From Pyrocephalus nanus (taxonomy: Eukaryota; Chordata; Aves; Passeriformes; Tyrannidae): a DNA stretch of 64,000 nucleotides. The stretch is taken from assembly GCA_038380795.1 (NCBI GenBank), contig CM076266.1, positions 10,624,001 through 10,688,000 on the forward strand, in the 5' to 3' direction. Under the pieces are notes generated by a model. It was not told where the DNA came from and made no database searches. It worked only from the letters and a program-made list of their open reading frames with translations. A program made the translations under genes and the position numbers. Of the stretch, positions 42,228-64,000 are shown piece by piece. Position 1 is the stretch's first letter. The number at the start of each line of letters is the position of its first letter.

Positions 42228-42315
42228 TTTGGTTTTTTTGTTTTTTTTTTTTTTTTTTTTTTTTTTTGTTTTTTTTTTTTTTTTTTTTTTTTTTGTTTTT
42301 TTTTTTTTTTTTTTA
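42228..42315 (+). repeat. Long poly-T tract
   Basis: About 85 bases of T broken only by single G residues, in three long blocks. Length is likely polymorphic and prone to sequencing error. Confidence 0.9.
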
Positions 42316-44014
42316 CTTTTGGTTTGAACTCTGGACAGAGGCTTTGTTCTTTCCTGCTACTTTTACAGCTTTGAAAAATGTTAAATTGGGAGATTCAGCT
42401 GTTATTCAGAAGTAGGTCTGGAAGGTGATGTCCAGGACAACCTAACTTTTCCCACTCAGTTTATTGCAATGCTTATAATGAAGGCTTCTTACCTGTTGAA
42501 GAGATGCTGACTGGTACTGCCCCTCTCGTTTCCCCAGGCTCCTGTATTGCTATCTTTGTCCCTTTTTTAAAAAAAAAAAAGGTAGTTTGTAAAAAGCAGT
42601 CTTTTGTTCTGCTCTTGCTCCTGTACATTACACAGTGCCTGCTACTCTTGCACTGCCATGACAAAGTCAAATCAGTAGCAGAGCTGGAGTGACAATAGGC
42701 CACTTGTCATTTTTTTCTCATGAAAAAGCAACAGCATCTGTACAGATCTAGGATACTTCCAGGCTATTTGGGATTTCCTGTTAGTTTTCAGGTGAAGCAC
42801 CCTGTACCAAGGAAAAAACTTGTTTAAATCCCTGTCTTTGTTTATTTTAGTATTTTAATTTTCTTCAGGAAAAAAATGGTCATCTCTGTATTATACCCTG
42901 CTGCTTGAAAGTGAGCTGTTCCAGAGGACAACAAATTTGCCAAGTGTTTTCCAAGGGAAATCTCAAACATGGATCCTTGTACTCTCACTGGACATTTTTT
43001 TCCTTCCTAGTTACAGCTCAAGCTGTTATGGTACAATAGTATTATATTAGGGCAAAGTAATTTTGGTTGGGATAATGAGGCTTAAAAAATATTTAGTTAG
43101 GAACTGAACAGCTGGGGGGACTTGAGCTGTGCCTTGGCTGAGATGTCTGAGCCACTGCAAGTTTACCATCTGGAGAAAGAATTCAAAGCATCAAACAGTG
43201 GCATTTGGTCAGGCTGTGTTCAGGCTTCCTCCAGGCAACTTTGTTCTACCTCTTGTCTCCTTTTGTCTGTGCAGTCTCCCTTCTTTTCCGCTCCTTAAAG
43301 CCATTTAGCTATTCATTTTGCTCCTTTTTGGTTGCTTTGAAGAAGTGAATAGGGTACAATTACGGGAAGTTCTCAACCAGTTAGGCTGGTTGTCTTGGAG
43401 AATGACCTCCAGTAATGAAAAATAAGCTAGTAAATAGGCAAATCACTATTTTTGTCGGTGTTTAACACAGCTTTAATTAAGATATGACTGCATGGAAGTG
43501 GATTGAAAGGAAAAAGAAGACAAAAAAGAACTGCTGGCAGACTTGTAGCTGGGAAGCACATGAAAAGAAAATGTAATATTTCCAGCCCTCACTGATGCAC
43601 ATGTTCTGGCCTTTTCACAGACCTCTTCTGAGGCAGCTAGATAATCTGCAGGAAGAGGGAAAATAATTAGGCAAAGGCCTCTTTTGACTTTCACTATCTG
43701 CTACATTGAATAAGAATTTTAGGTGAAGGTTTCTTCTAAGTGTTAATCAGCGGAGGAATTAATCACATTTCAATTATGCGTTGTAGGCTTCAGAGTGAAC
43801 AGCCTACTTGCAGATCGTGGCTAGCTTTGATACACTGCTTCTGTTGTACCATCTGCGGACGCAGTGGAGAAAGTCCCGATGCAGTATTTCCCAGCCATTC
43901 TCTATTAAAAATAGCGAATTCCAGCAGTGTTTCAGGGAAGTTTCATCCCCCTTGTCAGTCCACAGTGGTCCAGTGTTACTAGATTCACTAAATCAGTGTT
44001 AACAGTAAACAGTA

Positions 44015-44345
44015 AATCACAGAATCAACTAGGTTGGAAAACACCGCTGAGATCGTCAAGTCCAACCTGTGACCCAACACCACCTTGTCAACCAGACCAC
44101 GGCACTGAGTGCCACATCCAGTCTCTTCTTAAACACCTCCAGGGACAGTGACTCCACCACCTCCCTGGGCAGCCCATTCCAATGCCCAATCGCCCCCTCT
44201 GTAGAGAACTTCTTCCCAATGTCCAACCTTAACCTCCCCTGGCGCAGTTTAAGACCGTGCCCTCTTGCCCTGTCGCTGGTTGCCTGGGAGAAGAGACCGA
44301 CCCCCACCTGGCTACAACCTCCTTTCAGGGAGCTGTAGAGATCAA
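44015..44345 (-). mobile_element. CR1 LINE fragment, antisense
   Basis: Starts AATCACAGAATCAACTAGGT and continues 'tcaagtccaacctgtgacccaacaccaccttgtcaacc', 'ctccctgggcagcccattccaatgcccaa' and 'ggttgcctgggagaagagacc'. It ends at the left edge of the WDR37 CpG island. Confidence 0.93.
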
Positions 44346-44349
44346 CACA

Positions 44350-45100
44350 GTTACCCCCGAGAGGCGACATTCGGGGTAAACACAACTGAGCTGTTTGAAC
44401 ACAGCTCTGAGCTGACCCCGGGCTGACCCGGCTCAGCGGGGATGAGCCGCGGGGCGGCGGCGGGGCAGCTCCTGCCCGGTGCCATTCCCGATCCCGCGGG
44501 CTGCTCCCCCAGCGAGTGGCTCTCCCGGGCCCAGTGCCATTCCCTATCCCGGGAGGCTCCCCCTGCCCCTGCCCGTCGCCATCGCGGCCCGGAGCGGGGG
44601 CCGCGCCGCTTCCGCCGGATGTCGCCTTGAGGGCTCCGCACCGGGGAGGCGCGTCCTGCCCGAGCGGCGCCGGGATCGTCGGTGGTGCTGCTGCTGCTGC
44701 CGCTGCACCTCCCGCCCTTCTGCTCCTTCTCGCCGTCCTCATCCTCCCCCTCCTCCTGCTGCGCGCCGCCCGCGGCCCTGCCCCTCCGCGCCCGCCGCCC
44801 GGCCGTGTCTGACAGGTGAGTGCGGGGGCAGCGGGGCGCGGACCCTCCGCCATCTTCGCGGCCGCCCGAGGGGCTGAGGGGCCCGGGGGGTCCGGGCGGG
44901 GTCCGGGGGCAGCGGCGGCGCCTCCGCGGCGGGACCTGCGCGGGGCCGCTGCCGCCGCCCAGGCCCGCGGGGCTCCCCTCCCCGAGCACCCCCTGCCAGC
45001 CCGCCCCGCTCCCCTCCGATTCCGGGTGAAACGGCTCGCACGGTATTCCTTGAAAACCGAAATAACCGAAAACGAGCCCTTCCTCCTCTCCTCCCGGGTG
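44350..45100 (+). promoter_or_regulatory. WDR37: WDR37 CpG-island promoter and non-coding exon 1
   Basis: Very GC- and CpG-rich block. A good donor, GACAG|GTGAGT at 44815/44816, marks the likely end of a non-coding first exon, which contains a GCT/CTG-rich run near 44683-44707. A YY1-type CCGCCATCTT lies at 44847-44856. The transcription start is not determinable. Long frames here on both strands (for example 44056-44853, 44351-45280) are composition artefacts. If transcription begins upstream of 44619, a tiny upstream frame ATGTCGCCTTGA (44619-44630) would lie in the leader. Confidence 0.65.
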
Positions 45101-48100
45101 TCGGGGTGTTTTTGCGCTGCCAGCCCGAGGCTGTAGGGATGGTTCCAGGTCTGCGGACGGTGGTGCTGGGGAGAGTCGGCTCGCTAACTTTGTTCGTGTG
45201 CTGCTGCATATCCTAAGGACAAGCCCAGCGTAGTGCCTCGTTAGCTTGCAGATTGAGTTCAGAGCCTCTGACACATGCACAGACGGAGTAAAAATGAAAC
45301 GCCCAAATTCCCTGAAGTGGGGGCACAGCTGAATGAGGAAGGGAAGCGCCGTTTGTGGTTGGATGGGGTGGATCTGGCCTTCAGCAGTGGGAGGATGACC
45401 TGGAACTGTCCAAGATGGGTAAAAGTTGTCTGTAAAGAGCCAGTTTCAGTACTTCTCTCTTTTTCTCTGCTAAGACATATGAAAACAAGTTTGAAGGAAG
45501 AATTGATATGCTTAATGTATTCAAAGCTTGAGTAGATGTTAGGTTCCAGTTCCTTATGCAAAGACGAGGAAAACTTTTTCAAGTTAAGCATTGATCTCTG
45601 GTTCAAGGCCATGTTGGTGTTAGTAAGAAAAGAGAAACTTCTACGTGTGTTTTTATCCCTCTCGTTACATCTTCCAGCTTGTCAAATTTGTTTTGTTTTT
45701 GTGGCTTAAAGTGGGCTTTCTGTAACAGTAATTTCATGGAAGGTTTATGTAAAGAACTGGTGGAACAGCTTCTTTGAAGTGATTCAGTGTCATTGAGTAC
45801 ACCTTGAAATTATACAAACGTCAATTGTTCAGGCATTTTAGAACATCACAGCAGTATTTTCTCCTTAAGCAAATTTCTGAAACTGTTTTCTAAGCAAGCC
45901 TGCTGTTGGCTTTCTTGACGGTTTTGAAAACGAGTTGGTAACCCTAAGAACCCACAAGTATGTTTTCTAATGAGCAGTTTGGCTTAGATAAGATCTTTGT
46001 GCGTGGTGTCAGCTCTAACCTGTCTTGTAATAACTTTAAATAAAGCTTTGTGTATTGTGGACTTGGGCAATTATTTCAAGAAAAGGTGCCTGCACCAAAC
46101 ATTATAATTTAAGGCAGAGGCCACTGTAATGTTGTTTGTTTTTTAATGCCAGTTGTTTATGTGTATATTTGCCCCTAAATTAGGTTTATCATGTTAAATC
46201 TAAAGATTCTAAGATGAGACTGTCTATTCAATGTAGGCCCTTCCACCATCTTCTTAAATTTCGGAATTGTTTAAAGGATGCAGTCTTTAGTATGGACTGA
46301 AACACTAAAGTTTATTGGTACAGTCATGAGATAAATACTGTGATTGTGGTGATAATGTCTTACAAGAAGAGCTTATTTTTATGAAATACTGAAATTGCAA
46401 GCCAGAACTAGTTCATGCCAGGTAAGAAGTAATTAAGTGGTATTGCATTTTATAAGTTTGAGGTGAGATTGGAATCATTTTATGTCATGAAATTCTAAGT
46501 CTCGGAGCTAAGACTTGTAGCTTGTCCTGTGAGGTGAAGGATTGGGGGGGGGGCTTCTTCCAGAGACCACCTTAGGTACCTTCTGCATGACCACTGAGGA
46601 ATGGATAAGAATCAGGATGGTCTCCTTTGCAAGCCAGAGTGATTTGTGTTTTCTCATCCTGGAGTAATACATACAGGCTATTTTTAGGCTGTCTTAGTAT
46701 TTCAAGAGGGTAGGACTGGGTACTCACAATGCTGTCACACAGACTGTTGGAAGGTTCTGTAGTTCTCTGTGCTAGGCCATATGAGGTAATGCTTCAAGAA
46801 TGTGCTGTACAGAGATTATTTATTGGTGCTTCAGAACAGCTAAATGCATTATAGTTAAAGTTACTTGGCTTTTGTTGAAGTCTTAAGCACTATAAGATTC
46901 TAATTTACTGGCAAGTAATATATTCCCAAATGAAGAGCAAAGATATTAGAGGTCACTCTGCTCGAATAAAACTGTAATAGCGATTTATCTGGTACACCTC
47001 TAATAAGTACATAAATATTGAGTGTTTAGAGACTAGCACAATACGATTCTGGCCTCTAAGTGTGGTGCAGTGGTTCCTTAAATAAATTCCTGGTTTAACC
47101 ACCTTTGCTCTTGAACTTAAGATTCCTCACCCTCAGGTCTTGTATTTGCATACCCGTGTGTGCATGTAGGCTACTTTCTAGGCTGTTAGGGATTTGGTTA
47201 TACCGAAATGGGAGTTGAAATGTCTGTGAAACAGGTAAGGAAACAGAGTAGGCTTCAAACATATTTTAGGATTTAACCAGTAATTTAGCAGGACATGATG
47301 CTGTCTGTTGAACTCTTCAATAAAGTCAGTGAGTCAATACCCATAAATAAAACAAGGCAGGATATGTACTCATAGGTAACTAATTGGTGTTGAATAAGAT
47401 TATATCATACCCTGTACCATTTAAAGTATTTGAAACAGTGAGCACCCTCAGTGAGCATGGTGGCTCAGGTCTCAAAGGGAAGCTTTCAGGACATCAGCAA
47501 TTTCACTAAATAGGTCTTAGTCTGATGATAATTTGTGGACTCAGGGAAGTTTCTTCTATATTCTAAAAAAAATAAAATAAAAAATGCAAGTTTGATAATT
47601 ATAGTTGTCTTATGCTAGTTAATATAAGCTTGTATGGTAAGAGTAGCATTTCTTGCTTTAGTTGACTGTATGGCAGGCTAGGTCTGCATTTTGGTGTGAT
47701 TGCAGCATTTGCTGGCATAGTTGAATTAGCAAGATCAAAGCTTGGTAGCAGCAAAACTGGGCTGGCTTACACTTCAGTGTTGGTGTTAGAAGCTTGCTTA
47801 GGGTAGGTACTTACTAATGTGTTAAAGCTTTTATTGTTGATTTCAGCTGTATAAAGTACTTACATTTAATTGTTTCAGCTTCTTTATTTTCTGTTGAAAG
47901 GAGGTTGTCATCTTCAGTGGTGGATGTTTGCTCTCCCCTTTTACATTTCGAGGAACCTCCAGTTTCATTTGAAAGAATGCTGCACTAAATTTAGAAAAAA
48001 AATCAATAATGTAATGCTTGAGTGGATTCCACAAGGTTTGAGTACACTCATTAGTGGTTTTAGCATCATCTGTGATGATCTGGAATGGTTTTGTTTCCTA

Positions 48101-50126
48101 AATATTTACCTTCAGCAAAACAACTAGTCTTACAAAGCTGTCTGTTTAGCTTGATCTTTCTCAGGTGTGCTGTATTCTTGGGGCTTGCATTGAATTAATG
48201 GCACTTGAATGTACAGCATCACTGAAGCAAATGGTTCACTGAAGACCACAAAATGGAAGTTTTACTCCTTTAAATTTGATTTCTTTGCATATTGATAAAG
48301 ATTGTAGTGGCATATGTTGATACTTAAATTCCCTTAATCATGAATAATGCTGTCAAACTGAATTACATGTAATTAGGAACTTAATAACTGTAATCATTCT
48401 CCTCTTTCTCCCTTCCCTCCCCACTTTCTCCCCAAACGAACCCCAATGCTCAGGTGTTAATGGGCATCTTTGTGTCATAAGGTTTTAATGCTGCGCTAGA
48501 TAGTAATTACTATTGCAAAAATGCCTTTGTGTTTTATGTAGTATACAGTGAAATTTTCTTCTAAGCCATGTTTGAAAATGAGAGACATGAGACTAAGAGA
48601 TTTAAAAGCACACGGATACAATAAAATTGTATGGTGGTTTTTTGGTTTTTGTTTCTTTTAATTTTGACACCATCGTTTAAATAGTAAGTATTACTATTTC
48701 TAAACTCTAAACAAAATGGAGCAGGGAGATCTTGGGTAAGATGTTGCTGAAACTTCCTGATGTTTTCCCTTTACAGACTTGTGTGTTGTCTTGAATGAAC
48801 AAAAAAGGAAATGCAAATACTGTGGCTATTATGTCTGTGCTCTGACACATTATAAAACATATTTTCTCCCTGGCTTCAGCAACATGCATACCCCAGGAAT
48901 TCTTTCCTTTCAGCAGTCTGCCTGTTCTATGTTCAAGAGCAGAAGTCAGCAAGTAGAATTAGTTAATTCCTGCAGTAAATTTTTAAGTCTGGTAAGGCCA
49001 GTGTGTGCACTTTTCTCTGCCGTAGTTGACTAAACCAGTAATTGGATACACATCTGCTCTTTGCTGTTGTTACTCTGATGATATATTTCCTGTGACTGAA
49101 TACATGGTAACATCTGTTACAGAAAGGTAGGTGGCGGAACTTTAATTTAACACACTGTAACATATCCTGTGAGTTTAATTAAACTGCATGTCTGAAATAC
49201 CAAAGTATCTTTGCATTCAGCAAGTAGTAATCACCAGTGGTCTAGATGTTTTCTAGGACATCTTTTTCTCCGATACTTGTGCTGATTGGCTTTGTCAGAA
49301 AGGTTCTCTCGAGGCTTTGACAAATCATTGTGTGAGGAGCACTATGCATATCGTTTTCCAAAATGATTGAGCAGAATATCTCAATATGTCTCATAATCTC
49401 ACTTTTTAATAATAGAGTACTTGTGAACTGTCACCCTTAATGAATATAGTTTAGCAATAGTAAACACTCCCTCCCTCTCCCTTTTTACTTCTCAGAAGGT
49501 ATGTTTGTTCAGCTTTTTTTACTCTTGATAACTAATTTTTAGCTGTTATGAATTCAGCTTCGTTTGATTAAGGAAAGGAGATTCCAATAATTCTTGATGA
49601 TTTTTCCATCCTATTTGTAGTATTACTAAGTAGAAGGAAAGTGAATTTAGTGAAATTTTCTTTGCAGGACCCATTTGGAACGCTTAAAAGTCATGATTAA
49701 CTACATCTGAGTAATAATATACAATCGGTTATTTTGAAGCACTTTTTCCTTATTTTGTTTGATTGGGATTTGGTGCTTAGGCTTGAGCTGATGTTTTCCC
49801 TCACCCCCCTTTCCTGTTCTAACTACAAAAGTTTAAAGAATTTGACTGGTTTGTATACTACTGACTGTTTTACTAATCAATATTTAATATGGTTTTCATA
49901 GGATATGTAACATGACACTGATATTCTGGACAGGTAATTTTCATTGTTTGAAAACCTTACATAATAAGGGGAATCAGGTAACTGCTAGAAATGAGCACCT
50001 AATTTTTTTTTAGCATCATATTGCCAAGGATCTGTTTTGTGAAATTCACTCTTGAAAAACCTATAGCTTCTGACTGTTACAATTAGAGTCAAAATAGTTC
50101 TGAAATCGTCAAAGTGAAGTTAACAT

Positions 50127-50620
50127 TTAAAGGGACACTGTCACTTTTTAAAAAACTTAATTTACATCCTGGCTCCAAAACCCCTTAATTACTGCTCCCT
50201 TTCCTAAAATTTGTAAGGCTATTTTGTGGAACTCAGGACAATATTAAAGGCAGTGAAGCTGGTCCCCTTGGTGTCTCCTTCCCATCCTCTGTATGCACAT
50301 GCTTGTGGCCTCTTTGGTTCTAGCTTTGCTGTGGCTGTGTGCACCCTCCTGCCGAGCCTGGGAACAGCGTGCATGCTTGCTCTCTCCAGAACGGTGCATG
50401 AGGGATGTGTCCTGCTGGTGCATGAGGAGAGGGCAGTCCCTGGCAGTGACAGTGGCTGCAGGTGAAGTGCTGCTACCAAACAGAGACAGTGATGGAGGTG
50501 TGTCCTGCCTAATCCCTTCCGTTGGCTCACGGGCTGTGAAAGTGGAAGCTGTTGTGTAGTTAATGTGAGAATTTCACTATGTAAAGATGTATTCTTGTGC
50601 ACTTGACTGTGTCCCTTTAA
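50127..50620. mobile_element. Non-autonomous TIR transposon (Kolobok/T2-like) with TTAA duplications
   Basis: TTAA at 50127-50130 is followed by AGGGACACTGTCA. At the right end TGACTGTGTCCCT is followed by TTAA at 50617-50620. The 13-bp termini match at 12 positions as inverted repeats. TTAA target sites with AGGG-type ends are known for Kolobok/T2 elements (piggyBac also uses TTAA but has CCC-type ends). The 486-bp interior has no transposase similarity that I can see; an antisense frame of 185 codons extends past the right end and is probably chance. Confidence 0.6.
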
Positions 50621-50685
50621 ATTCTGTGTGCTAAAATGTATAGCTGCCAAATCTGTATGGAGTGATGCTGAGTGGCACAGTTGAT

Positions 50686-51411
50686 TCCTTGAGGAAAGGG
50701 GCACCACCCAGAGGAACCACGACAGGCTTGAGGAGTGGGCCTGTGTGAGTGTCATGAAGTTCAGGACCAAGAGCAAGGTCTTGCACCTTGGGTTGGGGCA
50801 GTGCCCAATATCAGTGTAGGCTGGAGGGTGAATGGATAGAGAACAGTGCAGCAGAGAGGGACTTGGGGATATGGGGGCATGAAAAATGGGACATGAGGCA
50901 ACTATGTGAGTTTGCAGCCCAGAAAGCCAGTCCTACGCAATGGTACAGGAAAGACGTGAATCTGTTAGAACTGGTCCAGAGGAGAGCCACAAAAATTACC
51001 AGAGGGCTTGGAACACCTTTCCTGTGAAGAAAAGCTGAGAGAGTTGGGCTTTTTAGCCTGGAAAAGAGGATTTTCTGGGGAGACCTTACTGGAGTCTTTC
51101 AATACTTAAGGGGAGCTTCTAAGAAAGATGGAGAGAGACTTGTTAGCAGGGCCTGTAGTGATAAGACAAGGGGTGATGGTAAATCTACCTAAAAGGGAGT
51201 AGATTTAGATTAGACATAAGGAAGAATTTTTTATGATGAGAGTGGTGAAACATGGGTTGCCCAGAGAGGTGGTGGATGCCCCATCCCTGGAAACATTCAA
51301 GACCAGGTTGAGCAACCTGATGCTGATGATGTCCCTGCTCATTGCAGAGGAGTTGGACTGGATGGCCTTTAAAGGTCTCTTGCAACCCAAATCATTTTAT
51401 GATTTTCTGAA
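50686..51411 (+). mobile_element. CR1 LINE, longer 3' copy with internal loss
   Basis: Sense CR1 from 'cttgaggagtgggcctgtgtgagtgtcatgaagttc' and 'caaggtcttgcaccttgggttggggcagtgccc' (reverse transcriptase C-terminal region) through 'gtccagaggagagccac' to 'gttggactggatggcctttaaaggtctcttgcaaccc' and a decayed terminal repeat. Around 50925-50965 about 100 bp of the usual sequence appears missing. Frames are broken. Confidence 0.92.
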
Positions 51412-52350
51412 GCAATCTAGAAAAGGATATTTCTTGGTAAAATCCTCTAAAATGGAGTAGCTTGGTAGAGAGGGCAAATGGAAACTAACATAGTTAAAAC
51501 AGTGCCTGGTGGGGCATAACCCACCTTAACATCTCTTATGTATAATTACAGTTCAGGAGCCATATCTGGCAGGGATTAGAAATAGGCTTTTTTTCCCCCC
51601 CAGATCTTAAGTGAAATGCTGGTAATGGATTTATGGGATTATATGCAGTTATGTGTATGTATAAATATAAAACTCTTAACAAATCTCTGTGTGTGCAGCA
51701 GTGCTTTAGGCCTTAAAAAGTAATCCTGAACATTGCAGAAAATGATAACTGAAAGCTACTGAAAAATAGGTTCCCAAGGCAGATAGGAAGGAGGGTGGAA
51801 GAGGGGAAAATATACATGTGTTTGGGATCTGATTCTATTTTGAAAGGAAATAGAAATGTGATGAGCACTGAAAATCTGTTCCTAATTCTTGACCATATGT
51901 CCATGAACAGGAAGATACTTAGTGAAGCCCGGAAAATTGGCAGTATATGTTTATGGGATGAGCTTTTTTAACTTTGGTCCTGTCTTTATACAGTAGAGGA
52001 GTCTAGCCACAGTGAATAAAGAAATCTAGGCAAATAGGAAGCTGCCTGATGGTAGTTCTTTCTGTTCTTCCTTCTTTAATTTGTGAATATAGCTAATTAG
52101 TTACTACTGATTAATCACACATAAAAAACTCTGATGGGATTAGGTGCAGTGGAGAACCGTGCAGAGTCCAGAGGAAAGGAACAAAATCATTTTAGTGCAG
52201 TACAGGTCACTGGTGCAACCTGAATTTTATTTTAGATTCACTGTGGAATTGGTGTCAGGTTACTGGAATTCAGGTGTTTCAAAAGCTAATTAAAATATCA
52301 AGCTTTTTAATGAGGATGAATGGGCATCAAAACCTTAACTAAATCTAGTC

Positions 52351-52415
52351 TCATTTTGATATAAATTTCCATATCTTCATACATCTTGATATAAATTTTT
52401 ATATCTTCATGCATT
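52351..52415 (+). repeat. Tandem duplication, 2 x 30 bp
   Basis: TTGATATAAATTTCCATATC... at 52356 recurs with a 30-bp period as TTGATATAAATTTTTATATC... at 52386, with a few mismatches. Local duplication in WDR37 intron 1. Confidence 0.85.
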
Positions 52416-53824
52416 TTCATTTTGTGATGTACAATCCAAAAGAGATTTCAAGCTGTTTTTATTCATGGTGCATCCTGTCTTTTTAGTAAGGTATGCTTTT
52501 CCTTGGCTTTATGATCTGTTAAAAAGCAGAAAATACCATGTCAGAACCCCAAACTGGTTAATGCCTGGTCTTGTTAATAGCGATGGTGCTCATTCCTAGC
52601 GTGTTGGTGGATCTTAAATTGGAACTGGCCCTGGGTTTGGTTTAAATTTTCTCTGATCAACTTATTTGAAGGGAAGCTCAGTTGCCTTGTTAGCTTTGCC
52701 AACTCTGCTCTCCTATTTCTCTGCAGGCTGTTGCACCTATTTTAAGTTGTAATTGTTGTTTCAGAAATCATTTATGCTGGAGAATGAATTTTTATTTTGT
52801 TCTCAGTTTGCATGATTGAAAAATTTTGACTAATCAATCCTAAAACATTTGAAATGTTTAACAACTGGTACCCCGTGAAACAAAAATTAATTTCTGTTGA
52901 ATGTCAGGTTTAAATTAAAAAAAAAAGTTCTGTAATTAAATGTTTGTAAAAAATAAGATTTTGACAATAAAGAACATATTCTCCAAGTTTATGCAATAAA
53001 TGAAATATAATTTGATTTTTCTTAAACAGGGGACAGCAGTAGATCATGCATGGTAATATTGATTGGTGATACTGTCAGATGTTTTTAGGGATAATAAAAT
53101 GCATATATTTGGCTTTAACAAGGTGACAAAAATGAGCCACATCAACAGCAGCCTGTTGAGTCAAGTGCACTTTCACTGTTCTCGTAAGTTCTTGGGCACT
53201 TTTGCTATCAAGAAAGTGGTACTGAGAGCTGCCAAAAATGGTGAAAAGTAGTTTTCAGAACTTTCTTAATGAAAATTATGAAAATTAATTTTTGCTTATG
53301 AGTAAACAAGGACATCTGTTAAATTTTGTATAGTAACACTTAATGTTGAATAATACATTTTTAACCTGACAGTGTCCCTAAATTACCATGTCTATTTGCT
53401 TTCATTTTCCAGCTGGGTTTTAATTTTGCATGCATTTCAGTGAACTATAGTATGCATAATGGTTGTTTCCTGGAAGCATTTTGGGGCTCTCTCTGCTGGT
53501 GTTCTCCAAAATGAGCAAGGAAGTGGAATTTTTTTCCTTTTGTGGAGATTCGTTAGCTAATGAATAAGCAATGCAGAAGTGATTCTACTCTGTTTATGAG
53601 TCTGCGTATGGTTTTGAACTTAATGTTGTTTGAAGAATAACTGTAAGAGGGATCTCTTATTTTTGATGACAACCCAAACAACTCACATGTTAAGTAGAAC
53701 TAAATATTTCTGTTTTGAGAACAAAAAATTTGAACTGTGGTTGGTTTGGCAGAACACTTTGTGATGTGTAATGTTTGTCCTTAGTTTATCATAGGAGCCT
53801 CTGTGAAGCTGTTTTTTTGAAGTA

Positions 53825-64000
<10,176 letters not shown>

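Larger units (their letters stand above)
38935..44014. other. Intergenic DNA between the IDI1 and WDR37 promoters
   Basis: No gene is recognised between the two divergent CpG promoters. The stretch contains a CR1 piece (39008-39220), an A-rich tract (40051-40158) and a very long T tract (42228-42315), each listed separately. The remaining open frames are short. Confidence 0.55.
44816..53784 (+). other. WDR37: WDR37 intron 1
   Basis: About 9 kb between the GC-rich first exon and the first coding exon. It begins in the CpG island, then becomes AT-rich. Recognisable content: the TIR element at 50131-50616, the CR1 copy at 50686-51411, and a 30-bp tandem duplication at 52351-52415. No additional coding exon was recognised. 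Confidence 0.7.

Noticed and set aside
44056..45280. 265- and 309-codon minus-strand frames over the WDR37 CpG island
   Set aside because: Composition artefact in GC-rich DNA, partly made of antisense CR1. The peptides are low-complexity Ala/Gly/Pro/Arg with no domain.
50219..50776. 185-codon minus-strand frame in WDR37 intron 1
   Set aside because: It crosses the right end of the TIR transposon and continues towards the CR1, and shows no transposase or other family resemblance.

Overview
This window is vertebrate nuclear DNA and almost certainly from a bird. It carries at least nine copies or fragments of CR1-type LINE, several ending in the ATTCTATG-like 3' repeats typical of avian CR1. 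Its three protein-coding genes match the conserved block GTPBP4 - IDI1 - WDR37 (human 10p15.3), and the genes are compact, as in birds. No prokaryotic or viral gene, CRISPR array, rRNA or tRNA was recognised.

Layout. Positions 1-19.6 kb are intergenic: no exon was recognised, but there are five CR1 pieces, simple repeats, an exact 31-bp repeat pair and one long imperfect inverted repeat. GTPBP4 (nucleolar GTPase NOG1, + strand) runs from an ATG at 19800 to a stop at 30582. It has 17 coding exons that join without a frame break into 631 residues. IDI1 (isopentenyl-diphosphate isomerase, - strand) converges on it, with five coding exons between 38693 and 33556. The joined frame gives 269 residues with a basic N-terminal extension, or 227 residues from an internal ATG. 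WDR37 (+ strand) starts at a CpG island near 44.4-45.1 kb. The window holds its likely non-coding first exon and the first four coding exons (residues 1-132); the WD40 part lies beyond 64000.

How the genes relate. GTPBP4 acts in 60S ribosome assembly, IDI1 in isoprenoid and sterol synthesis, and WDR37 is a PACS-interacting WD-repeat protein. They are neighbours by conserved synteny rather than one pathway. Each has its own GC-rich promoter. GTPBP4 has a TCTCGCGAGA (BANP-type) element just upstream of its ATG. IDI1 has GC-box, CCAAT and SRE/CRE-like sites, and a second CCAAT+SRE pair inside intron 1.

Most notable for follow-up: (1) two similarly spaced CCAAT-SRE modules in IDI1, one at the promoter and one in intron 1, separated by a CR1 insertion; (2) a 486-bp non-autonomous DNA transposon in WDR37 intron 1, with TTAA target duplications and AGGGACAC termini, suggesting the Kolobok/T2 type; (3) a possible unannotated 39-nt in-frame microexon in WDR37 intron 5; (4) a long imperfect hairpin at 12.94-13.07 kb. 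I found no clear evidence of a wholly new biological system.
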